Assembly (NCBI RefSeq): GCF_034006445.1
Contig: NZ_JAVESS010000002.1
Location: 310,001-374,000, forward strand
Direction: 5' to 3'
DNA: 64,000 nucleotides
DNA from: Desulfovibrio sp.
GTDB lineage: Bacteria > Desulfobacterota > Desulfovibrionia > Desulfovibrionales > Desulfovibrionaceae
How positions within the stretch are numbered: position 1 is the first letter of the stretch; every line of letters starts with the position of its first letter. Below the pieces are notes generated by a model. That model searched no databases and was not told the DNA's origin. It was given only the letters and a program-made list of their open reading frames with translations. Shown here piece after piece: positions 44,177 through 53,068 of the stretch. A program made the translations under genes and the position numbers.

Positions 44177-45541
44177 ATGGCTGAAAATCCGCCGCGCATC
44201 ATTCTTGTGGGCCGCCCCAACGTGGGCAAGTCCACTCTGTTCAACCGCCTTATCCGCAGCAATCGCGCCATCACCCATGACAGGCCGGGCATCACCCGTG
44301 ACCGCATGGACGGCGTGGTGCGCCGCAAGGACATGCCCGTATTCGGCATTGTCGACACAGGCGGCATCACCCTTGACGCACATGCCATGGTGGTGGAAGG
44401 CCCGGAGGGCATCCGCGGCTTTGAGCAGGACATCCTGAACCAGACAGAGGCCGCACTCAAGGACGCCACAGCCGTGGCCTTTGTTGTGGATGGCCGTGAC
44501 GGCCTGCTGCCGCTGGACGAGCATCTGGCCGCCCACGTGCGGCGCAAGGGGCTGCCGACCCTCTGCGTAGTCAACAAGGTTGACGGCGCGGAACACGAAG
44601 ACGAGCACATGGCGGAATTTCACGCCCTGGGCTTTCCCCTGCTGGCGGTCTCCGCCGAGCACGGACACAACATGAACGCCCTGGTCGAGGACCTTATTGC
44701 CCTGCTGCCCGAAGACAGCTCGGAGGAGCCCCCGGCCCCTCCCACGTTGCGCCTGGCCATGCTGGGCCGCCCCAATGCGGGCAAATCCTCGCTTATCAAC
44801 GCCCTGTCGGGTGAAGACCGCATGATCGTCTCGGACGTGGCGGGCACTACCCGCGACAGCGTGGACGTGCGCTTTACCAAGAATGGCAAGGACTATGTCT
44901 TCGTGGACACGGCAGGCGTTCGCCGCCGCACCAAGATTTCGGACAACGTGGAAAAGTATTCGGTCAACTCGGCCATCAAGTCCACCACCAAGGCGGACGT
45001 GACCCTTCTGACCCTGGATGCGGCCGAAGGCGTGAGCCAGCAGGACAAGCGCCTCATGGACATGCTCAACACCCGCAAGACTCCCTTCATGGTTCTTATC
45101 AACAAGTGCGACCTTGCCCCCCGCAACGCGCTTGACCAGTTGAGAAAGAACGTCAGCGAACTGCTGTCATTCTGCCCCCATGTGCCCGTCCTGCTGGTTT
45201 CCGCCCTCAAGGGCAAGGACATCAACAAGATCTTGCCTCTGGCGCAGAAAATTCATGATGAATGCAGCGTCCGCATCACCACGGGCAAGCTCAACCGCGC
45301 CATGGAAGAAGTGCTCACGCGGCACCAGCCTCCGGTGGTCAAGCGCGTGCGGGCCAAATTTTTCTATCTCACTCAGGCCGAATCCGAGCCGCCGACCTTT
45401 GTCTTTTTTGTGAGCGACGCGGAACGTGTGCCTGAAAGCTACACCCGTTACCTTGAACGGGCGCTGCGCAAAATCTTCGAAATCTCGCACGCGCCCATGC
45501 GTATCCACCTGCGCTCAAGCCACAAAAAGAAAACAGCGTAA
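44177..45541 (+). CDS. der: Ribosome biogenesis GTPase Der (EngA)
   Basis: This 454-residue protein has two GTPase domains in tandem followed by a KH-like domain, the unique Der layout. The first domain has ILVGRPNVGKSTLFNRL, VDTGGI and NKVD. The second has AMLGRPNAGKSSLINAL, VDTAGV and NKCD. Der is essential for 50S assembly. The KH-like C-terminus has VLTRHQPPVVKRVRAKFFYL. ATG 44177 has AAGG eight bases upstream, and an upstream in-frame start is rejected. A strong terminator follows. Confidence 0.96.
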   Translation: MAENPPRIILVGRPNVGKSTLFNRLIRSNRAITHDRPGITRDRMDGVVRRKDMPVFGIVDTGGITLDAHAMVVEGPEGIRGFEQDILNQTEAALKDATAVAFVVDGRDGLLPLDEHLAAHVRRKGLPTLCVVNKVDGAEHEDEHMAEFHALGFPLLAVSAEHGHNMNALVEDLIALLPEDSSEEPPAPPTLRLAMLGRPNAGKSSLINALSGEDRMIVSDVAGTTRDSVDVRFTKNGKDYVFVDTAGVRRRTKISDNVEKYSVNSAIKSTTKADVTLLTLDAAEGVSQQDKRLMDMLNTRKTPFMVLINKCDLAPRNALDQLRKNVSELLSFCPHVPVLLVSALKGKDINKILPLAQKIHDECSVRITTGKLNRAMEEVLTRHQPPVVKRVRAKFFYLTQAESEPPTFVFFVSDAERVPESYTRYLERALRKIFEISHAPMRIHLRSSHKKKTA

Positions 45542-45591
45542 GCCTGCACGGGCAGTTCGCCTTTACCGGCGTGCCACTGCGCAAACATACA

Positions 45592-45633
45592 AGAAGTCCG
45601 AATGCGGAACATCCGCTTCGGACTTCTGTTTTT
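45592..45633 (+). terminator. Terminator after der
   Basis: AGAAGTCCGAA pairs with TTCGGACTTCT, with inner GCGGA/TCCGC, followed by GTTTTT. Confidence 0.88.
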
Positions 45634-45795
45634 ACCCCGCCGCAGCCACCCCTTTTTTCCGCCCATCCCCCATGCGGCACTTGACAAACGCGGCGGGCTC
45701 GCATTGACAGAATGCCCGCAATAAGGCAATAGAAAATCCTTCATCTAATATGACGTGCAAAGTCTGCGCGCACAATTTTCTCGTAGGAGGGGCAG

Positions 45796-46926
45796 ATGAA
45801 AAAAGGTATGACATGGCTTGCCGCAATGGCTGTCTGCGTGACGTTGGCCGCGCCTGCTCAGGCTGCTGATCCCATCAAGATCGGCGTGCAGGGGGCTCAG
45901 TCCGGCGACCTGGCTTCTTACGGCGTTCCCAGCTTGAACGCGGTAAAAATCGTTGTGGATCAGGCCAACGCCAAGGGCGGTCTGCTTGGCCGCACCATTG
46001 AAGTTGTGGCGCAGGACGACCAGTGCAAACCCGAAATGGCCACCAACGCGGCCACCAAACTGATTTCTGAAAAAGTCAACGCTGTTGTCGGCCCCATTTG
46101 CTCCGGCCCCACCAAGGCTTCGCTGCCCATGTTCCAGGAAGCAGCCCTTATCGCGGTGTCGCCCACGGCCACCACGCCCGGCCTGACTGAAGAAGGCAAG
46201 AACCCGCTCTTCTTCCGCACCGTGGCCAATGACAATGCCCAGGCCGCGCTGACCAGCGACTTCATGCTCAAAAAGCTCAAGGTCAAAAAGGTCGCCTACC
46301 TGCATGACAACGGCGACTACGGCAAGGGTTTTGCCGACAAGAACCGCGAAATCATGGAAAAAGGCGGCACGGAAACCGTGCTTTTTGAAGCCGTTACCCC
46401 CGATGCCGTGGACTTTTCCGCTGTGGTGCGCAAACTGCGCCGCGCCAAGCCCGACATCATCGTTTTCGGCGGCTACCAGCCCGTGGCCTCCAAGCTGTTG
46501 CAGCAGATGCGCCGCGACAACCTGAAGACCCCGCTCATCGGCCCCGACGGCGTGAAGGATGAAACCTTCCTCAAGATGACCGGCAAGGACAGCGAAGGCA
46601 CCTATGCCTCCTATCCCAAGGACACCAGTACCCTGCCCGAGTACAAAGCCGCGCGTGAAGCCCACATCAAGGCTTTCGGCAGCGAGCCTGGCTTTGGCTA
46701 CTACAATGCCTATGCCGCCGCCCAGTGCCTGCTTGCCGCCATTGAAAAGGCCGGCAGCACCGACACCGCCAAGGTCAAGGACATTCTGCGCGACAACAAG
46801 GTGGACACCCCGCTTGGCAAGATCAGCTTCAACGCCAAGGGCGACGCCGCCGGTATGGGACTTTCCATTTACCAGGTCAAGGACGGCAAGTTTGTGGAAC
46901 TCGACCACAGCATCGTTCTTCAATAA
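45796..46926 (+). CDS. livK: Branched-chain amino-acid ABC transporter, periplasmic binding protein
   Basis: This 376-residue protein has a signal peptide (MTWLAAMAVCVTLAAPAQA) and a type I periplasmic binding fold (IKIGVQGAQSGDLASYGVPS, GGLLGRTIEVVAQDDQCKPE, VVGPICSGPTKASLPMFQEA). It captures leucine, isoleucine, valine or a related ligand and delivers it to LivHM. ATG 45796 follows TAGGAGG. It stands first in the liv gene set and has its own terminator before livH, a usual way to make binding protein in excess. Confidence 0.92.
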   Translation: MKKGMTWLAAMAVCVTLAAPAQAADPIKIGVQGAQSGDLASYGVPSLNAVKIVVDQANAKGGLLGRTIEVVAQDDQCKPEMATNAATKLISEKVNAVVGPICSGPTKASLPMFQEAALIAVSPTATTPGLTEEGKNPLFFRTVANDNAQAALTSDFMLKKLKVKKVAYLHDNGDYGKGFADKNREIMEKGGTETVLFEAVTPDAVDFSAVVRKLRRAKPDIIVFGGYQPVASKLLQQMRRDNLKTPLIGPDGVKDETFLKMTGKDSEGTYASYPKDTSTLPEYKAAREAHIKAFGSEPGFGYYNAYAAAQCLLAAIEKAGSTDTAKVKDILRDNKVDTPLGKISFNAKGDAAGMGLSIYQVKDGKFVELDHSIVLQ

Positions 46927-46934
46927 ATGATCAT

Positions 46935-46966
46935 GGGGGGCGCGGCCTAGGTCGCGCCCCCGTTTT
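46935..46966 (+). terminator. Terminator or attenuator between livK and livH
   Basis: GGGGGCGCG pairs with CGCGCCCCC around GCCTAGGT, then GTTTT. It likely limits read-through into livHMGF. Confidence 0.8.
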
Positions 46967-47045
46967 CACACGCATTTTCGGCCCCGGTCGACGGCAATAA
47001 CGGAACTTACGCCAGAGGCGCACCCGCTCTGGCGCGTGGGACGGC

Positions 47046-47954
47046 ATGGACATCCAATTTTTTATAGAACTTTTCTTTGGTGGACTCACCAGAGGCAGTA
47101 TCTATGCGCTTATAGCTCTGGGCTATACTCTTGTGTATGGCATCATTGAGCTTATCAACTTTGCGCATGGTGAAATTTATATGCTTGGCGCTTTCACGGC
47201 CCTTCTGGTCGCCGGAGCTCTGGGCGTTTACGGCTTTCCTGCCGGGGGCATACTGGTTGTTGCCGCCCTTGCGGCCATTGTCTGGTGTGCGGCCTATGGC
47301 TTCACCCTTGAAAAGGTAGCCTACAAGCCTCTGCGCGGCGCGCCGCGCCTTTCGCCGCTGATTTCGGCCATTGGCATGTCCATCTTTTTGCAGAACTATG
47401 TGCTGCTGGCCCAGACAGCGGACTTTGTGCCCTTTCCCAATCTGCTTCCCGAAATGAGTTTTCTTGACTATATCGATAACGTCATGGGGCCCAGCGACTT
47501 TCTTATTCTGCTGGTCAGCACTCTGGCCATGTTGGCCCTTACGCTCTTTATCCGCTACACCCGCATGGGCAAAGCCATGCGCGCCACGGCGCAAAACCGC
47601 AAGATGGCGCTTTTGCTTGGCATCAACGCCGACCGCATCATTTCGCTGACCTTTATCATCGGCTCCTCACTGGCGGCCCTGGGCGGCGTGCTCATTGCCT
47701 CGCACATGGGGCAGGTCAACTTCGGCATCGGCTTTCTTGCGGGGCTCAAGGCATTCACGGCCGCAGTGCTCGGCGGCATCGGCTCCATCCCCGGCGCCAT
47801 GCTCGGCGGCCTTGTGCTGGGACTGGCCGAAAGCTTCACCACTGGCTATTTTTCAGGCAACTATGAGGACATGCTGGCCTTTGCCATTCTTATCCTCATC
47901 CTTATTTTCCGGCCCGACGGCATCCTCGGCAAAGCCAAAGTGCAGAAGGTGTAG
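47046..47954 (+). CDS. livH: Branched-chain amino-acid ABC transporter permease LivH
   Basis: This 302-residue inner-membrane permease has about eight helices. It opens FFGGLTRGSIYALIALGYTL and has LINFAHGEIYMLGAFTALLV, both typical of LivH. GMSIFLQNYVLLAQT and MGKAMRATAQNRKMALLLGI (the ATPase-contact loop) follow. Near the end, FTAAVLGGIGSIPGAMLGGL is conserved. It pairs with LivM to form the channel. Two bases separate it from livM. Confidence 0.94.
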   Translation: MDIQFFIELFFGGLTRGSIYALIALGYTLVYGIIELINFAHGEIYMLGAFTALLVAGALGVYGFPAGGILVVAALAAIVWCAAYGFTLEKVAYKPLRGAPRLSPLISAIGMSIFLQNYVLLAQTADFVPFPNLLPEMSFLDYIDNVMGPSDFLILLVSTLAMLALTLFIRYTRMGKAMRATAQNRKMALLLGINADRIISLTFIIGSSLAALGGVLIASHMGQVNFGIGFLAGLKAFTAAVLGGIGSIPGAMLGGLVLGLAESFTTGYFSGNYEDMLAFAILILILIFRPDGILGKAKVQKV

Positions 47955-47956
47955 CC

Positions 47957-49180
47957 ATGCAAAGAGTCATCAAGGCCGCCATTGCGGCACTCTGGTTCAT
48001 GCTGCTCACCCTGCCCGTTCTTGGCCTCAAGCTGAACACCATTGAACGCACCGTCACCTGGCGGCTGGATCGCATTGCGCTTTTGGGCATTGCCATCTTT
48101 GGCCTCGCCCTGTTGTGGGACTGGTGCTTCTCGCGCAAGGCAAGAGGCCTGGCCATCATCAAACTGCCTGCCGGTTTCGGCATTGGCCCCGCCATGGCCG
48201 CGCTTTCGCAAAAGCCCAAGCTCATGGCGGCCAGTCTGGCTGCTTTGGCGGCCGTCATGATTATCATGCCCATGGTGAGCTCCTTCTACCAGACCAACAT
48301 CATGATCTCGGCCCTGCTCTACGTGATGCTGGCCCTTGGTCTGAATATCGTGGTGGGTCTGGCCGGTCAGCTTGTGCTGGGTTATGTGGCCTTTTACGCC
48401 GTGGGCGCGTACGCCTACGGGCTGCTGCACCAGTTCTTCGGCTTTGGCTTCTGGATGTGTCTGCCCATCGGCGGCTTTGTGGCCGTTATCTTTGGTCTGG
48501 CGCTGGGCTTTCCCGTGCTGCGTCTGCGTGGCGACTACCTCGCCATTGTCACGCTCGGTTTTGGCGAAATAGTGCGTCTGGCCCTGCAAAACTGGACCAC
48601 CCTCACCGGCGGGCCCCGCGGCGTGAGCGACATTCCCCGCCCCGGCCTTTTCGGCATGCAGATGGACATCAACACCAGCACCACCTACGTGTACTATCTC
48701 GTGTTGGTGGCCGTGGTCATTACCATTGTGGTCATCAGCAGACTCAAGAACTCGCGTGTGGGCCTTGCCCTGCAAGCGCTGCGTGAAGACGAGATCGCCT
48801 GCGAGGCCATGGGCATCGATATCATGCGGGTCAAACTTTCCGCCTTTGCCCTCGGTTCGTGCTGGGCAGGCTTTGCCGGAGTGATTTTTGCGGCAAAGAC
48901 CACCTATATCAATCCGTCAAGCTTCACCTTTATGGAATCGGCCATGATCCTGTCCATGGTGGTGCTTGGCGGCATGGGATCCATCACTGGCGTTGCCATA
49001 GCCGCGTTCATTCTCATTCTTGCGCCGGAATATCTGCGGGCCTTTTCGGAATACCGCATGCTTATCTTCGGGGCCATTATGGTTATTATGATGATTTTCC
49101 GGCCTCAGGGTCTTATCAGCGGCGAACGCCGCAGATACCGCATCAGCGCCCTCCACGACGCCGAAGGAGGCCGCCAGTGA
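47957..49180 (+). CDS. livM: Branched-chain amino-acid ABC transporter permease LivM
   Basis: This 407-residue permease has an N-terminal extension with two or three helices before the core, as is common for LivM. The core includes NIVVGLAGQLVLGYVAFYAV, FPVLRLRGDYLAIVTLGFGE and the ATPase-contact loop LKNSRVGLALQALREDEIAC. It ends with ILAPEYLRAFSEYRMLIFGA and FRPQGLI. Its stop overlaps the livG GTG start. Confidence 0.94.
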   Translation: MQRVIKAAIAALWFMLLTLPVLGLKLNTIERTVTWRLDRIALLGIAIFGLALLWDWCFSRKARGLAIIKLPAGFGIGPAMAALSQKPKLMAASLAALAAVMIIMPMVSSFYQTNIMISALLYVMLALGLNIVVGLAGQLVLGYVAFYAVGAYAYGLLHQFFGFGFWMCLPIGGFVAVIFGLALGFPVLRLRGDYLAIVTLGFGEIVRLALQNWTTLTGGPRGVSDIPRPGLFGMQMDINTSTTYVYYLVLVAVVITIVVISRLKNSRVGLALQALREDEIACEAMGIDIMRVKLSAFALGSCWAGFAGVIFAAKTTYINPSSFTFMESAMILSMVVLGGMGSITGVAIAAFILILAPEYLRAFSEYRMLIFGAIMVIMMIFRPQGLISGERRRYRISALHDAEGGRQ

Positions 49181-49962
49181 AACCCGTACTTGAAGTGCAG
49201 GAGCTTTCTCAGGATTTTGGCGGCCTGCGCGCGCTCAACGAGCTGTCGCTCACGGTCAACAGCGGTGAGATTGTGGCCCTTATCGGCCCCAACGGCGCGG
49301 GCAAGACCACGTTTTTCAATTGCGTGACGGGCATCTACACCCCCACAGAGGGCAAGATGTTTCTGCACGACAGCCAGGGCGAGCCGCAACTGCTCAACGG
49401 CAAGAAGCCCCACACCATCACCGCCATGGGCATGGCCCGCACCTTTCAGAATATCCGCCTTTTCGGCGACATGACTGTGCTCGAAAACGTCATGATAGGC
49501 CGTCACTGCCGCACCAGGGCTGGCGTTGTGGGGGCCATCCTGCGGGACGGGCGCACCCGGCGTGAAGAGCAAGAAAGCATCGACGCCAGTTACGCCTTGC
49601 TGGAACTGGTGCGCTTGCAGGACTTCTGGAACGAAGCGGCCCGCAACCTGCCCTACGGAGCGCAGCGCCGCCTTGAAATTGCCCGCGCGCTGGCCACCGA
49701 GCCGCACATGCTGCTGCTGGACGAACCCGCCGCAGGCATGAACCCACAGGAAACCAATGAACTCAAGGAACTGGTCTGCTCCATTCGTGACGACCAGCAG
49801 CTTTCCATCCTGCTGATTGAACACGATATGGGCATGGTCATGTCCCTTTCGGATCGCATCTACGTTATGGAATACGGTTCGTGCATCGCCACCGGCAAAC
49901 CCGAAGAAATACGCGCCAACCCGCGCGTCATCAAGGCATACCTGGGAGAAAGCGATGCTTGA
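49177..49962 (+). CDS. livG: Branched-chain amino-acid ABC transporter ATPase LivG
   Basis: This 261-residue ATPase has Walker A LIGPNGAGKTTFFN, a signature NLPYGAQRRLEIARALAT (PYGAQ variant, normal for LivG), Walker B MLLLDEPAAGMNPQE and switch LIEHDMGMVMSLSDRI. The family motif MARTFQNIRLFGDMTVLENV is present. GTG 49177 is chosen because AAGGAGG lies eight bases upstream and the start overlaps the livM stop. Its end overlaps livF. Confidence 0.95.
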   Translation: MKPVLEVQELSQDFGGLRALNELSLTVNSGEIVALIGPNGAGKTTFFNCVTGIYTPTEGKMFLHDSQGEPQLLNGKKPHTITAMGMARTFQNIRLFGDMTVLENVMIGRHCRTRAGVVGAILRDGRTRREEQESIDASYALLELVRLQDFWNEAARNLPYGAQRRLEIARALATEPHMLLLDEPAAGMNPQETNELKELVCSIRDDQQLSILLIEHDMGMVMSLSDRIYVMEYGSCIATGKPEEIRANPRVIKAYLGESDA

Positions 49963-50659
49963 GCTGCGTAATGTTGATACGTTTTACGGCAATATTCAGG
50001 CCCTGCGCGATATTTCGCTCAAGGTGGAAGAAGGCGACATCGTAACCCTCATCGGGGCCAACGGCGCGGGAAAATCCACCACCCTCATGACCGTGTGCGG
50101 CATCAACCGCCCCCGTCAGGGCGAGATTTTCTGGTATGGCAAACCCATACATACCCTGCCCCCTCACGAAATCGTGGCCCTCGGCATTTCGCAGGTTCCC
50201 GAAGGCCGCCTGATTTTTCCCGACCTGAGCGTGCGCGAAAACCTGGATCTTGGCGCTTTTCTGCGGCAGGACAAGGAAGCGGTGAAGGACGACCTGGACT
50301 ACGTGTTCAGCCTTTTTCCCATCCTTGCGGAACGCCGCAAGCAGGCCGGGGGCACCCTTTCCGGCGGCGAACAGCAGATGCTGGCCATCAGCCGCGCCCT
50401 CATGGGGAGGCCCAAGCTGCTCCTGCTGGACGAACCCTCGCTGGGGCTTGCCCCCATTATCATTCAGCAGATTTTTTCCATCATTCAGAAAGTCAATGCC
50501 AACGGCACCACGGTCTTTCTGGTGGAGCAGAACGCCAACCAGGCCCTGCGCATCGCCACGCGCGGCTATGTGATGGAAAACGGCCGTATTGTCATGAGCG
50601 ACAGCGCCGCCAATCTTTTGAAAAGCGAAGAAGTGCGCACAGCCTATCTGGGCATGTAG
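49955..50659 (+). CDS. livF: Branched-chain amino-acid ABC transporter ATPase LivF
   Basis: This 234-residue ATPase is the partner of LivG. It has LRNVDTFYGNIQALRDISLK, Walker A LIGANGAGKSTTLM, the LivF-typical GISQVPEGRLIFPDLSVREN, signature LSGGEQQMLAISRALMGRPK, Walker B LLLLDEPSLGLAP and VEQNANQALRIATRGYVMEN. ATG 49955 overlaps the livG stop by eight bases, with GGGAGAA upstream. It is the last gene of the operon. Confidence 0.95.
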   Translation: MLELRNVDTFYGNIQALRDISLKVEEGDIVTLIGANGAGKSTTLMTVCGINRPRQGEIFWYGKPIHTLPPHEIVALGISQVPEGRLIFPDLSVRENLDLGAFLRQDKEAVKDDLDYVFSLFPILAERRKQAGGTLSGGEQQMLAISRALMGRPKLLLLDEPSLGLAPIIIQQIFSIIQKVNANGTTVFLVEQNANQALRIATRGYVMENGRIVMSDSAANLLKSEEVRTAYLGM

Positions 50660-50694
50660 CGCACAGCAGCTTCGGCTGTCTGGATAAAAATATA

Positions 50695-50730
50695 GCGCGG
50701 CGTTCATTACGAACGCCGCGCTTGTTTTTT
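50695..50730 (+). terminator. Terminator of livHMGF
   Basis: GCGCGGCGTTC pairs perfectly with GAACGCCGCGC around ATTAC, then TTGTTTTTT. Confidence 0.92.
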
Positions 50731-50764
50731 GGCAGTTTTTTAGGGCAACTGTTTAAAATGCTTT

Positions 50765-50830
50765 GTGGGGGAGGGACCCTTTTGTAAAAGGGTCTCCTCC
50801 CCCACACCCCCTCCCCCTAAAACTTTTATT
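50765..50830 (+). repeat. GC-rich hairpin repeat, copy 4
   Basis: Core 50765-50805 (GTGGGGGAGGGACCCTTTTG / TAAAAGGGTCTCCTCCCCCAC) is followed by ACCCCCTCCCCCTAAAACTT. A further hairpin, CCTTCCGGAGCCTG/CAGGCTCCGGAAGG, follows at 50833-50878. Confidence 0.85.
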
Positions 50831-50911
50831 CCCTTCCGGAGCCTGCTACCTTTTTCAAAGGTAACAGGCTCCGGAAGGAACCAGAATATAGGCGCGCGGC
50901 CACGGCTTATT

Positions 50912-51040
50912 TTAGAGCAGTTTACGAATGAAATGAGTTAACTGCTCTGCAAGGATTTTTCTGAAAATCCTTGCCACGAAATGCGAGTAGGCAGGCTTTT
51001 GCCTGCCGTACGCGAGCATTTCAAGTGTTAAATGCTCTAG
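50912..51040. repeat. CTAGAGCA mosaic repeat, ~128-bp type (inverted copy)
   Basis: It begins TTAGAGCAGTTTACGAATG and ends GTGTTAAATGCTCTAG. Compared with the reverse complement of 40662-40789, only a few differences were found by eye. The internal hairpin GCAAGGATTTTTC/GAAAATCCTTGC is preserved. Confidence 0.88.
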
Positions 51041-51077
51041 GTAAGCTCTGATTAAAGAGCCTCCTGGAAACGTTGAT

Positions 51078-52130
51078 TTATTCTCTGCCTCCCGGCAGTT
51101 CGGCTATGGATTCCCCGTCTACAGAATGGGCCTGATAGCTCCTGCGCGCCGCCGCTTCCGAAGTATTGGCGTAGCAGTACACACAGCCGTGGGGGCAGGT
51201 ATTGTACTGGCCGATATCCTTGCAGGGCACGCACAAACAGGTGGGCCGCTGGCCGGGGTCACGGGGGTACTCCGTCCCCAGAGCGGCGCCGAAAACGCCC
51301 GACGCACCGGGCAAAAGCATCTGCTCGCTGACGCTCATGCCGAAAAGATCCAGCACGTCTGGATGACGGCGGGTCAGTTGAAGTATGAGTTCAGGATCAG
51401 TGCAGCGGTTATGCTCCACTCCCTGGGCTGACAAATCCGCCTTTTCGCCGCAGGTGGCGGCCCGCATGCCGTGCCGCGCGCAGATTGCCGCTATGGCCGC
51501 CGCCATACGGCGCATTTCATCGGGCGTAAAATCGCGCCAGGCCATGCCCTTGCGCCGCAGATTTTCCGCCACCTTGCGGTAGGGGGCGATGTCGGCAAAA
51601 CTGAAGACGAGCTTTGTGGTGCAACCCGCCAGAGCTTGCGCCAGCCGCTCCACCCGCTCCAGCAAATCCTCGCAGGAAAGCATGCGGCCGCCGGGATTGG
51701 CGGCCAGCATAAGAGGGTCGAAACGCCACACCACACGATCCGGCCCCACCGCTTCCGCCAGACGCCGGAATGTCTCCACCCGACGCTCCAGCGGCGGCAC
51801 CCCCGGTTCCCAGCCTTCGGCCTCGTAGTCGTTGAGCGTGTATTGCACGTAAGAGGCAAGGCCGCGCGCCTCCACGGCAGGCAGATGCGCAATGAGGGGC
51901 AGCGGATTTTTGCTCCAAAAAACCACTGCCCGCGCCCGCACCATGGAGACGTACTGCGGCTTGCCGCTGAAGGGATTTACCCAACACGCATAGCCAGCCT
52001 CCAGCCTTTTCATGAACCAGGGCATATAGAAGGCGGGAATGTCCGTGGCGCGGCTCACCGCCAGCAGGGTGGGCGCTACGGCCCGCACGGGGCCGGACGC
52101 GGCAGTGATGGTGACAAGAGGCCATTTCAT
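51078..52130 (-). CDS. DUF1848-type protein with C-terminal cysteine cluster
   Basis: This 350-residue protein resembles the DUF1848 family. It has LAVSRATDIPAFYMPWFMKR near the N-terminus, VFWSKNPLPLIAHLPAVEAR, VVWRFDPLMLAANPGGRMLS, and a C-terminal cluster CLCVPCKDIGQYNTCPHGCVYCYAN (quoted in parts: CLCVPC, CPHGCVYCYAN). The cysteine pattern suggests an iron-sulfur cluster. The order is unlike classical radical-SAM enzymes, which have the cluster near the N-terminus. Biochemical role unknown. ATG 52130 is the start; no partner gene is obvious. Confidence 0.78.
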   Translation of the reverse strand: MKWPLVTITAASGPVRAVAPTLLAVSRATDIPAFYMPWFMKRLEAGYACWVNPFSGKPQYVSMVRARAVVFWSKNPLPLIAHLPAVEARGLASYVQYTLNDYEAEGWEPGVPPLERRVETFRRLAEAVGPDRVVWRFDPLMLAANPGGRMLSCEDLLERVERLAQALAGCTTKLVFSFADIAPYRKVAENLRRKGMAWRDFTPDEMRRMAAAIAAICARHGMRAATCGEKADLSAQGVEHNRCTDPELILQLTRRHPDVLDLFGMSVSEQMLLPGASGVFGAALGTEYPRDPGQRPTCLCVPCKDIGQYNTCPHGCVYCYANTSEAAARRSYQAHSVDGESIAELPGGRE

Positions 52131-52467
52131 GCGGGCAGTGTGTCAAGGGTGCGGGCGGCCGTCAATACGTGCATGCGAGGGATGCCGGGGGCACATATGC
52201 CCTGCCGACGGGCACGCTGCCATACGCGCATGCGGGAGCCGCCAGATGTCACGCGTGCCGCCGCCGGAGTCCTGCAGGCTTCCACGCGCCGCCCGCCGCC
52301 CCTCCGGGGCGGGGTAACGTGGTGCCCGACCGCACAAAGGTACCCTGCCCGACGCCGTCACGGCAGACACGGGGGGACGCCGTAAGCTTGTTTTGACAAA
52401 TTTCATGCAATTGCTATTGTCTCAACAGAGCACCATACTGATAAAACTTTAAACACCTTGGTATTGC
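52131..52467. other. Intergenic region with promoter for the small gene-queD pair
   Basis: No gene in the GC-rich first 240 bases. TTGACA at 52393-52398 and TATTGT at 52415-52420 (16-base spacing) form a plausible promoter 48 bases before the small membrane gene. Confidence 0.5.
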
Positions 52468-52635
52468 ATGTCTTTTCTTTCATGGCTGCAACGCGTCTTC
52501 ACACCTCCTTCCACTGGCGGTCATGACCTCGATAGCGGGGGTCAGGGTCTTCAGTGGAACCAGAACGTCCGTATCGTGCTGGCCATTATCATCGTCATAA
52601 TCTCGGCCTTCGTGGTCTACAGGATACTGTCCTGA
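52468..52635 (+). CDS. Small membrane protein (55 residues) coupled to queD
   Basis: The frame from ATG 52468 encodes MSFLSWLQRVFTPPSTGGHD, a short Gly-rich middle (LDSGGQGLQWNQN) and one membrane helix VRIVLAIIIVIISAFVVYRI close to the C-terminus. Its TGA overlaps the queD ATG (TGATG at 52633-52637), a strong sign of translational coupling. A promoter-like TTGACA/TATTGT lies just upstream. I do not recognise the family. It may be a small membrane anchor or stress peptide. Confidence 0.65.
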   Translation: MSFLSWLQRVFTPPSTGGHDLDSGGQGLQWNQNVRIVLAIIIVIISAFVVYRILS

Positions 52636-53042
52636 TGTCAAAAAAACTCTGGCGTCTTACTGTGCGTGATGATTTCTCCGCCGGGCATGCCCTGCGCCAC
52701 TATGAAGGCAAATGCGAACGCATGCACGGCCACAACTTTGCCGTGGAGCTTACCGTTGAGGGCAGCCAGCTTGCCGCTGGCACGGAAATGCTGCTGGACT
52801 TCAAAGTCCTGAAAAAGGGCCTCAAGGCCGTGCTCGACGCCCTGGACCACCGCCTGCTCAACGAAACCCCGCCCTTTGACCGCATCAATCCCTCGTCCGA
52901 AAATCTGGCGCGCCATATCTGGCAGGGCATGCAGGCGCATCTGGCCGCCCACGACGATCCCCAGGCCCGACTGGTGCGCCTGCACAGCGTCACTGTTTCA
53001 GAAAAGGGCGCTCAAAGCGCCACCTATCTGGAAACGGACTAG
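52635..53042 (+). CDS. queD: 6-carboxytetrahydropterin synthase QueD
   Basis: This 135-residue enzyme makes 6-carboxy-tetrahydropterin for queuosine and other 7-deazaguanines. Zinc-binding histidines are in DFSAGHALRH and CERMHGHNF, the cysteine of the latter being catalytic. LDFKVLKKGLKAVLDALDHR, LNETPPFDRINPSSENLAR and the C-terminal VTVSEKGAQSATY match the PTPS/QueD family. No other queuosine gene is nearby. ATG 52635 overlaps the upstream small gene. Confidence 0.92.
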   Translation: MSKKLWRLTVRDDFSAGHALRHYEGKCERMHGHNFAVELTVEGSQLAAGTEMLLDFKVLKKGLKAVLDALDHRLLNETPPFDRINPSSENLARHIWQGMQAHLAAHDDPQARLVRLHSVTVSEKGAQSATYLETD

Positions 53043-53068
53043 CGGCATCGCCCTCGCGGAGCGCTCCA

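Noticed and set aside
44153..44668. Minus-strand frames opposite der, and similar long frames opposite nuo, liv and efflux genes
   Set aside because: They are antisense shadows caused by high GC at third codon positions; none has family features.
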